A stretch of 50,016 bases of DNA, taken from contig JAQWMQ010000037.1 in assembly GCA_029246705.1 (NCBI GenBank), positions 1 through 50,016 on the forward strand, in the 5' to 3' direction. The notes beneath the pieces were generated by a model. The model was given only the letters and a program-made list of their open reading frames with translations, had not been told where the DNA came from and did no database searches. This DNA is from Phycisphaerales bacterium (lineage in GTDB: Bacteria > Planctomycetota > Phycisphaerae > Phycisphaerales > SM1A02). Numbering within the stretch: position 1 is the stretch's first letter; every line of letters begins with the position of its first letter. The position numbers were made by a program, and so were the translations under genes. Positions 42,180 to 50,016 of the stretch are shown here, in pieces.

Positions 42180-43157
42180 TCAGTCAACACGATTTGGAGG
42201 GACGCCCCCCGCAAGGGCCTGAAGGAGGTTATCGACTGCGATCGCCGTCATATCCCTTCGGGTTCGTTCGGAACCGCTTCCGATGTGGGGTAGGAGCACG
42301 GCACGGTCATTCTCGAGCAGGTCCGGGTGCACCTGCGGTTCATTCTCGAAGACGTCGAGCCCTGCTGCGTGAATCGTTCCTCGTTGCAGGGCCACGGCAA
42401 GTGCCGCCTCGTCGATCACCGGTCCTCGCGCGGTGTTCACGAGGATCGACTCCGGCTTCATCATGTCCAGTCGGTTTTCGTCGATCAGATGGCGGGTCTC
42501 TTCGGTCAGCGGACAGTGGAGGCTCACCACGTCAGCTTCCCGCAGTCCCTGCTCCAGCGTGACCTGCGTGGCATTGATCGGTTCGAGCTCGGCCTCCGGT
42601 TTTCGTGACCTGGCGCAGTAGAGGATCCTCATGCGCCACCCCAGGGCCCTGCGTGCGACGGCCAGCCCGATGCGACCCATCCCGACCACCAATAGGGTGC
42701 TGCCCGCAAGATCCCGTCCGATGTACTGGGTCGGGTGCCAACCGGTCCAGTTGCCTTCACGAAGGTCGCGATTGGCCGGGAATGCACCGCGCGCTGCGTT
42801 GAGAATCAGAAGCCACGCTATGTCCGCGGTCGCCTCGGTGAGCACGTCGGGAGTGTTGGTGACCACCACGCCTCGTTCACGGGCCGCTTCGACGTCGATG
42901 TTGTTGTACCCGGCACCGTAGTTGGCGATGACTCGAAGGTCTTTCCCCGCAGCGTCCATCACTTCGGCATCGATCCTGTCGGGGATGTGCGGCAGGATCG
43001 CGTGTGCGCCTCGCACCAGCTCCAGCAGGTCCGTGTGTCGAGGGGCGCGGGGTTCGTCGAGCTGGATGATCTCCGCATCACGACCCAGCGGATGTTCGCG
43101 AAGCAGGCCGATGGGGTCTCCCGGCAGGTGGGTGGTCACCACGATGCGAGGCTTCAT
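42180..43157 (-). CDS. D-isomer-specific 2-hydroxyacid dehydrogenase (glyoxylate/hydroxypyruvate reductase-like)
   Basis: 325 residues. The NAD(P)-binding motif is LLVVGMGRIGLAVARRALG (residues 156-174), and the catalytic R244 lies in VNTARGPVIDE. E273 in FENEP and H291 in LLPHIGSGS complete the triad. The N-terminal segment NYGAGYNNIDVEAARERGVVVTNTPDVLTEATAD is typical of glyoxylate and hydroxypyruvate reductases. Its ATG overlaps the stop of the upstream gene (43154-43157), so the two are probably co-translated. Confidence 0.9.
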   Translation of the reverse strand: MKPRIVVTTHLPGDPIGLLREHPLGRDAEIIQLDEPRAPRHTDLLELVRGAHAILPHIPDRIDAEVMDAAGKDLRVIANYGAGYNNIDVEAARERGVVVTNTPDVLTEATADIAWLLILNAARGAFPANRDLREGNWTGWHPTQYIGRDLAGSTLLVVGMGRIGLAVARRALGWRMRILYCARSRKPEAELEPINATQVTLEQGLREADVVSLHCPLTEETRHLIDENRLDMMKPESILVNTARGPVIDEAALAVALQRGTIHAAGLDVFENEPQVHPDLLENDRAVLLPHIGSGSERTRRDMTAIAVDNLLQALAGGVPPNRVD

Positions 43158-43783
43158 GACGCGGTCTTCTTCCCAAGGACCAGTCGTGCATCCTGCTCCG
43201 TGGTCATGACCGTGGGCGAATCAAGCCTGACCACGTCGAAGCGACCCCGGACATCGAACCCCAGCGGGTCGACTCCGACCAGCCGCGGCTCCTTGATCTC
43301 GATCTCGCGTTCCCGGAGACAGGCGGCACGAAGACCATCCACCAGTTCCTCGTTCGCCCAGCGACAGATGTTCGCCTCGACCCCACCCAGTGCATTTGGA
43401 ACCAGCAGTCCGTCACCGTCGTAGAAGACCCCGTCCAGTCGTGCCGCCTCGATGTGCATGATCGCCCAGCGGACGTCGTCGGGCTCGCCGTGGTAGATGC
43501 GCCATCGATCGGCAAGATGGCCGTCCGTGCCGTTCTCGTCGAACTGCTCGAGGGTCACCATGATGTGGAGCGTGGACTCACCTTCGTCGGGAAGATAGAG
43601 GACCGTCTGTTCCGAGGTCAGCATGGCGACCATGACGGGAGACACCAGGCGTCCCTCGTGGTCCACCACGACCTTCATGGGCATGATGTTCTCGTCGAAG
43701 CTGAACGTGCCGGAAAGATGGCCGTGCATCCAGTCGAGCGGGGGGCGGACTTCCGGGTCGATGAGGGGTGGATCGTTGGTCAT
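43154..43783 (-). CDS. Conserved-looking protein, possibly FMN-binding split barrel
   Basis: 209 residues. The segment MKVVVDHEGRLVSPVMVAMLTSEQTVLYLP followed by strands resembles a PPOX/flavin-reductase-like split-barrel, and a later region HIEAARLDGVFYDGDGLLVPNALG recalls the DUF2470/HugZ end. Neither match is strong. The C-terminal part (VDPLGFDVRGRFDVVRLDSPTVMTT) is unassigned. No signal or membrane helix. Coupled to the 2-hydroxyacid dehydrogenase gene by a four-base overlap, which hints at a redox or metabolite-handling role. Confidence 0.5.
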   Translation of the reverse strand: MTNDPPLIDPEVRPPLDWMHGHLSGTFSFDENIMPMKVVVDHEGRLVSPVMVAMLTSEQTVLYLPDEGESTLHIMVTLEQFDENGTDGHLADRWRIYHGEPDDVRWAIMHIEAARLDGVFYDGDGLLVPNALGGVEANICRWANEELVDGLRAACLREREIEIKEPRLVGVDPLGFDVRGRFDVVRLDSPTVMTTEQDARLVLGKKTAS

Positions 43784-43835
43784 GGGTGAATGGTAGCGCT
43801 CACCGCGGGATCGGATCCGAAGCTAGCATTCAGTC

Positions 43836-45449
43836 ATGTCCAGAACCCTCATCTGCTGTTCCATCCCGATCGACGTCCCCGACGACGTCGTCCTCGGCCT
43901 CGAACGCGCCCGCAAGGCCGCCGAGGATGGTGCTCGACTGGTGGAGTGGCGGATCGACGCCCTCGCCGACGAGCCCGATGCCGCGAAACTGGTGGATCGC
44001 CTGCTTTCGGATTCACCGCTCCCGGCGATCGTGACCTGTCGGGGTTCGGCGGAGGGAGGCGCCTTCGAGGGGGACGAGACCGATCGAGTGTCCCTGCTGG
44101 AGACCATCGGTACCGGTGAGTCCACGCCTCGCTACATCGATTTCGAGCTGGCCGACTACCAGCGAAGTGCGAACATCCGCCAGAAGATCGATCTCGTGGT
44201 CGACCACGAACACCAGGTCCGTGACCTGCAGATCGGACTGATCCTCTCCAGCCACGACTTCGACGGTCGTCCGAACGATCTCATGCGTCGCGTCGCGGCG
44301 ATGGGGGAGTCGCCTGCCTGTTCGATCGCCAAGATCGTCTGGCAGGCACGAAGCCTGCGTGACAACCTCGAGGCCTTCGACCTGCTGCGGGACCGGACCG
44401 GCCCGATGATCGCACTCTGCATGGGTGAGTTCGGGGTGATGAGTCGGATCCTCGCCCCGAAGTTCGGGGGATTCCTGACCTTCGCGACGCTGGACAGCGG
44501 GGAGGAGACCGCGCCCGGCCAGCCGACCATCCGCGAGCTTCGCGCCCTGCACCGGTTCGATTCGATCGGTCCCTCGACCCGGGTCTACGGCATCGCCGGA
44601 TGGCCGGTGAACGCTTCCTGGAGCCCGCTCGTTCACAACGCGGGCTTCGAACAGTCCGGTTTCGACGGGGTCTACCTGCGGTTGCCGATTCCTCCCGAGT
44701 GGGAGCATTTCAAGGCGACGATCGGGGCGTTTCTCGATCATGCCGGTCTCGATTTCTCCGGCATGAGCGTGACCATGCCGCACAAGGAACACCTGGTTCG
44801 ATTCGTTCGCGAGGCCGGCGGCGAGCTGGACGAGCTCAGTGTCCTCTGCGGCGCCGCCAACACCCTGGTGGTCGATGATGACGGAACCCTGCGTGCACTC
44901 AACACCGACGCACCTGCGGCGATCGACACCCTGATCCGCACGATGGCCATCGACCGTTCCGAACTGGCCGATCGGCGAATCGCGGTCCTCGGTGCCGGGG
45001 GCGTGGCACGTGCGGTGGTCGCGGGCCTGGTCATGGAGGGCGCCGGAGTGGTGGTGGTGAACCGCACCGTCGAACGCGCGGAGCAGCTGGTCGGCGAGCT
45101 GCTGGAACAGGTACCCGGTGCGAACCTCGAGGTGGGCACCCGCGAATCGCTTGCGGCGGGCGGCTTCCACGCCTTCATCAACTGCACGTCGATCGGATCA
45201 CCGAGCGGGCCGCTTCCCGATGAATCACCTCTTCCGGATGATGTCCACCTTGACGAATCGATCACGGTGTTCGACACGATCTACGCCGACGAGCCCACGC
45301 CCCTGGTTCGTGAAGCCGCTGCCCGAGGTGCTCGGGTGACCAGTGGTGCCTTGATGTTCATCCTCCAGGCCGAACGCCAGTTCAAGGCCTGGACGGGGCA
45401 GGAACCGCCGAGCGGTCTTTTCGCATCCCTGCTCGAAACCTCGGACTGA
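43836..45449 (+). CDS. aroDE: Bifunctional 3-dehydroquinate dehydratase / shikimate dehydrogenase
   Basis: 537 residues joining two successive shikimate-pathway enzymes. Residues ~1-235 are a type I dehydroquinase: H140 in ILSSHDFDG and Schiff-base K166 in CSIAKIVWQA. Residues ~248-537 are shikimate dehydrogenase: YGIAGWPVNASWSPLVHNAGF, catalytic K317 in VTMPHKEHL, NTDA (356-359) and the nucleotide-binding GAGGVAR (387-392), with the INCTSIG block later. The usual HSxSP motif is ASWSP here. The same fusion is known from plants and some bacteria, including Chlamydiae and Planctomycetes. The neighbours are divergent and unrelated. Confidence 0.93.
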   Translation: MSRTLICCSIPIDVPDDVVLGLERARKAAEDGARLVEWRIDALADEPDAAKLVDRLLSDSPLPAIVTCRGSAEGGAFEGDETDRVSLLETIGTGESTPRYIDFELADYQRSANIRQKIDLVVDHEHQVRDLQIGLILSSHDFDGRPNDLMRRVAAMGESPACSIAKIVWQARSLRDNLEAFDLLRDRTGPMIALCMGEFGVMSRILAPKFGGFLTFATLDSGEETAPGQPTIRELRALHRFDSIGPSTRVYGIAGWPVNASWSPLVHNAGFEQSGFDGVYLRLPIPPEWEHFKATIGAFLDHAGLDFSGMSVTMPHKEHLVRFVREAGGELDELSVLCGAANTLVVDDDGTLRALNTDAPAAIDTLIRTMAIDRSELADRRIAVLGAGGVARAVVAGLVMEGAGVVVVNRTVERAEQLVGELLEQVPGANLEVGTRESLAAGGFHAFINCTSIGSPSGPLPDESPLPDDVHLDESITVFDTIYADEPTPLVREAAARGARVTSGALMFILQAERQFKAWTGQEPPSGLFASLLETSD

Positions 45450-45458
45450 CCTGCGTCC

Positions 45459-46262
45459 TCACGCGTCGTCCCTGGTCGCCGCGGTCTGTGATTTCGGTCC
45501 CGAACGGACTTTCGAGGTTCCGGACAGAAACAGGCACACGATGCGCAGCAGCTTGTTCATCCGACCGGTGACCACGACCGGCTTGTTGCGTTCACAGGCC
45601 CGCCACCCCTCGCGAGCCACGTGTTCCGCCTTCTGCCACATGAACTTCGGCAGTTTGCTGATCTGTTCCCGATTGCCCAGAACGTCGTGGAACTCGGTCC
45701 AGGTGTACCCGGGGCAGACCGCGGTCACGTGGACGTCGGAACCCCGCTGTTCCATCCAGACCGCCCGGGAGGCGGAGACCAGGAAGCGCTTGACCGCACC
45801 GTAGAGACCCCCGGGGTTCTCCGGCGCGAACGCGGCCAACGACGCGACGTTCATCACCCGTCCGTAGCCACGATCACGCATGCCGGGAACCACCAGGTGC
45901 ATCAGGTGCACCTGCCCGGTCGCGAGCACCTCGAGGAACTGGTCGATGGCCGACCATTCGGTGTCGCAGAATCGGGTCGGTATCGCGTACCCGGCATTGT
46001 TGACCAGGACGTCGACGACCAGTTGCTCGGAATCAAGTCGTTCCATCAGTCGCTCCGGTGCGGAGCGATCGGAGAGATCCAGGCTCATCGGTATCGCGCG
46101 TATCGGGTGTTCGGCCTCCAGCCGCTCCGCGATCTGCTCGAGACGGTCGAGTCTCCTGGCGACCAGCACCAGGTCGAAGCCCTGTTCGGCGAGCACTTCC
46201 GCGAACGCGGTCCCGATGCCGGCACTCGCCCCGGTGATCACCGCCAGTCGTCGGTCACTCAT
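45459..46262 (-). CDS. Short-chain dehydrogenase/reductase
   Basis: 267-residue classical SDR. Cofactor loop TGASAGIG (10-17), NNAGYAIP, catalytic S141 in NVASLAAF, Y154-x3-K158 in LYGAVKRF. The Arg-Arg after the second strand (VARRLDRL) suggests NADP preference. A basic C-terminal tail with VCLFLSGTSKVR may contact the membrane. It starts on the last base of the hslU stop (TGATG), so it is in an operon with hslU. Substrate is not predictable. Confidence 0.9.
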   Translation of the reverse strand: MSDRRLAVITGASAGIGTAFAEVLAEQGFDLVLVARRLDRLEQIAERLEAEHPIRAIPMSLDLSDRSAPERLMERLDSEQLVVDVLVNNAGYAIPTRFCDTEWSAIDQFLEVLATGQVHLMHLVVPGMRDRGYGRVMNVASLAAFAPENPGGLYGAVKRFLVSASRAVWMEQRGSDVHVTAVCPGYTWTEFHDVLGNREQISKLPKFMWQKAEHVAREGWRACERNKPVVVTGRMNKLLRIVCLFLSGTSKVRSGPKSQTAATRDDA

Positions 46263-47632
46263 CAGAGAACGAACCTGCTGAGATCCTCGTCGGCGAGGAC
46301 CGTTTCCAGGCGCTTCCGCACGAAGTCACCGTCGATGGAAACCGATTTCTCGCCCCGAGCGACCATTTCCGAGGCGTCGAAGGCGATCTCCTCGAAGACC
46401 TTCTCGATGATGGTCATCAGGCGTCGTGCGCCGATGTTCTCGAGCCGTTCGTTGGCTTCCGCCGCCAGGTCCGCCATGGCGTCGATGGCGGACTCCTCGA
46501 AGACCACCCCGAGACCTTCCGCCCCCATCAGGGCGATCTGCTGTTCGGTCAGCGAACCGTCCGGTTCCTCGAGAATCCTGCGGAAATCGTCCCGATCGAG
46601 TGATTCCAGCTCCACCCTGATGGGAAACCGTCCCTGCAGCTCGGGCATCAGGTCGCTGACCTTCGCGCCATGGAAGGCGCCGGCGGCGATGAAGAGGATG
46701 TTGTCGGTGTTCACCACGCCGTGCCGGGTGGTCACGGAGGATCCTTCCACGATCGGGAGCAGGTCCCGCTGGACACCCTGGCGGCTCACGTCGCCGCTGC
46801 CACCGCGATCGGTGATCGCGATCTTGTCGATCTCGTCGATGAAGACGATTCCCGCCTGCTCGGTTCGTTCGATCGCGCGTTCCCCGAGGCGATCATGATC
46901 GATCAGCTTCTCGGTCTCCTCCTCGCGAAGGATCTCGATCGCGCGTGCCACCTTCATCTTCCTGCGGTGTCTCTTCTCGGGCATCAGGTTCTCGAGCATC
47001 GAACCGAGACCGGGATCGATCTGGTCGGTGCCACCGCCCCCGATGACCGGCATGGTCGGTTTCTCCCGAATCATGATCTCGATCTCGCGGTCGTCGAAGA
47101 AACCCTCGTCGAGCTTCAACCTCATGCGTGCCCGTACCCGGTCGTGTGACGGGTCGTCACCACCATCCGCGGGTGCCTGTTCCGGATCCTTCTGCGGGGT
47201 ATCGGAGTCCTCGGTCATCTCACCCAGCAGAAGCGAGACCATCCGGTCACGCGCGGCCTCCTCGGCCTGCCCCGCGACCTCCTCGGCCTGCTGGGACCGG
47301 ATCATCTTGATCGCGAGTTCGAGCAGGTCGCGGATCATCGACTCGACATCGCGTCCCACGTAGCCGACCTCGGTGAACTTGGTGGCCTCGACCTTGATGA
47401 AGGGTGCGTCCACCAGCCGGGCCAGCCTGCGCGCGATCTCGGTCTTCCCGACGCCGGTCGGCCCGATCATGACCATGTTCCGGGGGACAACCTCCCTGGC
47501 CAGGGGCTCCGGCAGTTGCTGACGTCGCCAGCGGTTCCGAACCGCGACGGCGACCGCCCGCTTGGCTGATTGCTGACCCACGATGTGGCGATCGAGGGCG
47601 GAGACGATTTCAGAGGGGGTGAGATTAGACAT
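46262..47632 (-). CDS. hslU: ATP-dependent protease ATPase subunit HslU (ClpY)
   Basis: 456 residues. The N-terminal IVGQ...KRAVAVAVRNRWRR segment, Walker A GPTGVGKT (57-64), VEATKFTEVGYVGRDVES, Walker B with AGIVFIDEIDKIA, and the sensor region ELQGRFPIRVELESL match HslU. The C-terminus ends DLSRFVL, the tail that docks into HslV, so it should form the HslUV protease, although hslV is not in this window. The I-domain insertion spans roughly residues 110-230. ATG 47632 starts at MSNLTPSEIV. Followed immediately by an SDR gene. Confidence 0.93.
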   Translation of the reverse strand: MSNLTPSEIVSALDRHIVGQQSAKRAVAVAVRNRWRRQQLPEPLAREVVPRNMVMIGPTGVGKTEIARRLARLVDAPFIKVEATKFTEVGYVGRDVESMIRDLLELAIKMIRSQQAEEVAGQAEEAARDRMVSLLLGEMTEDSDTPQKDPEQAPADGGDDPSHDRVRARMRLKLDEGFFDDREIEIMIREKPTMPVIGGGGTDQIDPGLGSMLENLMPEKRHRRKMKVARAIEILREEETEKLIDHDRLGERAIERTEQAGIVFIDEIDKIAITDRGGSGDVSRQGVQRDLLPIVEGSSVTTRHGVVNTDNILFIAAGAFHGAKVSDLMPELQGRFPIRVELESLDRDDFRRILEEPDGSLTEQQIALMGAEGLGVVFEESAIDAMADLAAEANERLENIGARRLMTIIEKVFEEIAFDASEMVARGEKSVSIDGDFVRKRLETVLADEDLSRFVL

Positions 47633-47851
47633 GGGTCGCCCATGGTAGCTTCCCGTGAAAATCCCCTCAGGACGGTCCTGACGTGGGGAAGATGACGGCA
47701 ACTTGCCGAAATCCGGTCTGGTCTCCATACTCTTCCGTTCGTGTGGCGCGCCGTGCGCCGGCCGACCCCGCTTCCGGGGTTCGTAGAACGCATATTTTCG
47801 CGGTCGAGGCTCCTTTCGAACCCGGCCGAATACAGATTCGGAAGCAATTGC

Positions 47852-48697
47852 ATGAAGAAGATGATCCTCCTCGGTGCGCTGGCAGTTTCCTTCGCGACCA
47901 CGTCCACGCAGGGACAGTCCGTCGAAGAGCTGCTCGGCCTCAACGTCTCCGCCATCCAGACTCCCGCCGATCCGACCATGACCGGTCACGCTCAGGCAGA
48001 GGAGGCTCCGCTGTACTTCCGAGCCACGGTCAACCCACTCCTGGTGGGCGCGATCAGTCTCCAGGATGCTGGTTCATCCGGGGGGAGCACCACCATCAGT
48101 GGTGCCAAGGTCGAATTCGATGTGGGCATCGGTTTCGGACTCTCCTTCGGCTGGCGAATTCCCGATTCCTACGTCTTCATCCAGCTCGACACCGGTTTCC
48201 AGTGGGCGGGGGTCAATGACTTCAACGGAACGCTCACGGTCGGCGGAGGCGGAGGCGGAGCCGCCGCTTCGTTCGATCTGAGGACTTCCGGCGGCAACCT
48301 CTACCAGGTTCCGGTCCTCATCACGCCCGGTCTTGAATTCGATCTTGGTGGCCAGTGGCCCTTCCTGAACGGCGCTGCCATCCGCTTCGGACCCAGTGTC
48401 GGTTTCATGTACTACAACCTCAAGATCAACGACATCGAAGCGACGTCTACCAGCAACGACGATATCTTCGACATCAATGGCAACGGACTGGTCTTCACCT
48501 ACGGCGCGATGGTCAACCTCGACCTCTTCCTGTCCCATAACGTCGCGCTCACCCTGGGCTGGCAGCTCCAGGCGACTTCGCCGATCGACTACGGACAGTT
48601 CAACGTCGACCAGGGCAACTCGGGACAACTTTCCGACGCCAAGACCAACTTCACCTACACCAACGTGATGAGCTGCGGTATCAGCATCTACTTCTGA
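47852..48697 (+). CDS. Outer-membrane beta-barrel protein
   Basis: 281 residues with a signal peptide (MILLGALAVSFATTSTQGQ). The mature protein has alternating-strand segments typical of small outer-membrane barrels: GIGFGLSFGWRIPDSYVFIQLDTGFQW, GAAIRFGPSVGFMYYNL, LVFTYGAMVNLDLFLS and LTLGWQLQ. It ends in an aromatic residue (ISIYF), the usual barrel-assembly signal. A Gly stretch (GGGGGGAAA) lies in a loop. GGAAG sits upstream of ATG 47852. Function unknown. Confidence 0.82.
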   Translation: MKKMILLGALAVSFATTSTQGQSVEELLGLNVSAIQTPADPTMTGHAQAEEAPLYFRATVNPLLVGAISLQDAGSSGGSTTISGAKVEFDVGIGFGLSFGWRIPDSYVFIQLDTGFQWAGVNDFNGTLTVGGGGGGAAASFDLRTSGGNLYQVPVLITPGLEFDLGGQWPFLNGAAIRFGPSVGFMYYNLKINDIEATSTSNDDIFDINGNGLVFTYGAMVNLDLFLSHNVALTLGWQLQATSPIDYGQFNVDQGNSGQLSDAKTNFTYTNVMSCGISIYF

Positions 48698-48727
48698 TCC
48701 CGGGGCTGGTCCTTGAATGACTTCACC

Positions 48728-48761
48728 AAGGGGTCGGGCATTCGCCCGACCCTTTTCTCTT
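48728..48761 (+). terminator. Rho-independent terminator after outer-membrane protein gene
   Basis: GGGTCGGGC-ATTC-GCCCGACCC with flanking A-T pairs and a following TTTTCTCTT. It begins 31 bases past the stop and ends 21 bases before the next ATG. Confidence 0.9.
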
Positions 48762-48782
48762 GACCAAAGAACGAGAAACGAC

Positions 48783-50016
48783 ATGGCGACAGCTTCCCTC
48801 CTGATCGACGGTGCATGGCAGGATGCCCAAGCCGTCCTGGACACCTTTCGCTCCTTCAATCCCCAGACCGGTGAAGCCAATTCGACGGCGTTCCCCGTGA
48901 TCGGCTGGTCGGACCTCGATCGCATGATGGAGGCCGGTGAGACCGCGGCCGGCGATCTTGCGTCGATCGAACCGGAGCGGATAGCACGTTTTCTCGAACG
49001 CTATGCCGACCTGATCGAGGAGCGTCGGGAGGCGATCGTCGAGGCCGCGCAGCGCGAGACCGCCCTGGGCGCGGCCCTGCGCCTGGGTGAGATCGAACTG
49101 CCCCGGACCACCGGTCAACTGCGGCAGGCCGCTACGGCGGTTCGCGACACCTCCGCCACGGGATGGTCGACACCCACGATCGACGCCGAAGCGAACATTC
49201 GCTCGCGCTATGAATCGCTCGGCGGTGTCGTGCTCGTGATCGGCCCGAACAACTTCCCACTGGCCTTCAACGCGATCTCCGGCAGCGACTTCGCCTCGGC
49301 GATCGCCGCCGGCAATCCCGTCATCGCCAAGGGCCATCCGGCGCATCCTGAAACCACGCAACTCCTCGCTGATGCTGCGCGCGTCGCGGTGGAGGAGGTC
49401 GGACTTCCGAGTGGTACCGTCCAGTTCTTCCATCATGCGCCACCGGAGGACATCGCTCGCCTGATAGGTCATCCCGGTCTTGCCGCCGTTGCCTTCACGG
49501 GCGGGCAGTCGGCCGGACTCGCCATCAAGAAGACCACCGACGCCGCCGGCAAGCCCGGCTACTTCGAGATGTCGAGCCTGAACCCCTTGGTCCTGATGCC
49601 TTCGGTCGCCGCAGAGGATCTCGACGGCTTCGCAGCACTCTGGGCCCAGTCGATCCAGATGGGCAGCGGCCAGTTCTGCACCAAGCCGGGGCTCTGCTTC
49701 GTGATCGGCCAGGAACTGGCCGACACGCTGGGAGAGACCATCGCTACCCGCTTCGACGCTTCCGGCGACAGTGTCCTGCTCACCGAAGGCCTGGTCGACT
49801 CGATCGATCGCGGGGTTCGCGAACTCCAGGACGCCGGAGCGATCCTGCTTGCCGGTGGTGCAACCTCCGAGGAAGCCGGTTTCCGATACCCGAGCACGCT
49901 CCTGATGTGCAACGGTCGAACCTTCCGGGAGATGCCCGGGTCCATGCAGCGCGAACTGTTCGGACCCGCGGGCATGATCGTGGCGTGCGATTCGGAAGAA
50001 GACCTCGGCGCGGCAC
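48783..50016 (+). CDS. Aldehyde dehydrogenase, NADP-type (3' end beyond window)
   Basis: At least 411 codons, open to the window edge. After ATG 48783 it reads SLLIDGAWQDAQAV and continues with typical ALDH blocks: VVLVIGPNNFPLAFNA, GNPVIAKGHPAHPET, AVAFTGGQSAGLAI (cofactor region), the general-base glutamate in YFEMSSLNPLVLMP, and the catalytic Cys in SGQFCTKPGLC. This layout, with FTGGQSAGL and FEMSSLNP, fits the 2,5-dioxovalerate (ketoglutarate semialdehyde) dehydrogenase-like group, which oxidises semialdehydes from sugar or hydroxyproline breakdown. A terminator lies 21 bases upstream; the promoter is therefore squeezed or inside it. Confidence 0.9.
   Translation, partial: MATASLLIDGAWQDAQAVLDTFRSFNPQTGEANSTAFPVIGWSDLDRMMEAGETAAGDLASIEPERIARFLERYADLIEERREAIVEAAQRETALGAALRLGEIELPRTTGQLRQAATAVRDTSATGWSTPTIDAEANIRSRYESLGGVVLVIGPNNFPLAFNAISGSDFASAIAAGNPVIAKGHPAHPETTQLLADAARVAVEEVGLPSGTVQFFHHAPPEDIARLIGHPGLAAVAFTGGQSAGLAIKKTTDAAGKPGYFEMSSLNPLVLMPSVAAEDLDGFAALWAQSIQMGSGQFCTKPGLCFVIGQELADTLGETIATRFDASGDSVLLTEGLVDSIDRGVRELQDAGAILLAGGATSEEAGFRYPSTLLMCNGRTFREMPGSMQRELFGPAGMIVACDSEEDLGAA

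Overview
The window is GC-rich DNA densely packed with protein-coding genes. It most resembles a member of the Planctomycetota, probably class Phycisphaerae. The pointers are type IV pilin-like proteins with FTLIELLVVISIIALLIG N-termini and long non-pilin bodies, paired dockerin-like calcium loops (DxNGDGxVDGxDL...LLGxWG) on secreted proteins, DCNDNGIPD-type repeats, an eight-cysteine repeat on a secreted protein, and Tat and Sec signals on many products. This placement is inference; no rRNA is present. I see no insertion sequence, phage gene, CRISPR array or clear genomic island.

Layout. 0-8.1 kb: a minus-strand chain of Tat amidase, M28 peptidase and NuoA with ATGA overlaps; tRNA-Pro(UGG) with a hairpin; NagZ with two small exported proteins; then asnS, a PPK2 kinase and a small membrane protein. 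8.3-12 kb: a receiver-like protein behind a textbook sigma-54 promoter motif, groES, an unknown 75-residue gene, groEL, and two small membrane proteins. 12-15.1 kb: two near-duplicate pilin-like genes. 15.3-24.1 kb: glycosylasparaginase, cobalamin adenosyltransferase, upp, argS, an M42 peptidase, a ribBA whose GTP cyclohydrolase half has lost its zinc cysteines, a secreted beta-rich protein and a RidA protein. 24.2-31.5 kb: a run of exported proteins (LolA-like, TPR-metallopeptidase, FG-GAP, cysteine-rich and dockerin-like).

31.5-38.1 kb: a PLP-dependent dehydratase, a TPP riboswitch driving thiC, a pilin-like protein ending in a dockerin-like module, a small membrane protein and an M24 aminopeptidase. 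38.2-41 kb: a modular GH9 cellulase. 41.2-50 kb: phenylalanine hydroxylase, a hydroxyacid dehydrogenase, an unknown protein, an aroDE fusion, hslU with an SDR gene, an outer-membrane protein and a truncated aldehyde dehydrogenase.

The genes are mostly housekeeping: translation (asnS, argS, tRNA), folding and proteolysis (groESL, hslU), cofactors (thiC, ribBA, cobalamin), and aromatic amino acids (aroDE, phhA). These are mixed with a cell-surface and polysaccharide-degradation set. The most unusual material is the exported set: the pilin-like family, the shared dockerin-like modules and the cysteine repeat.
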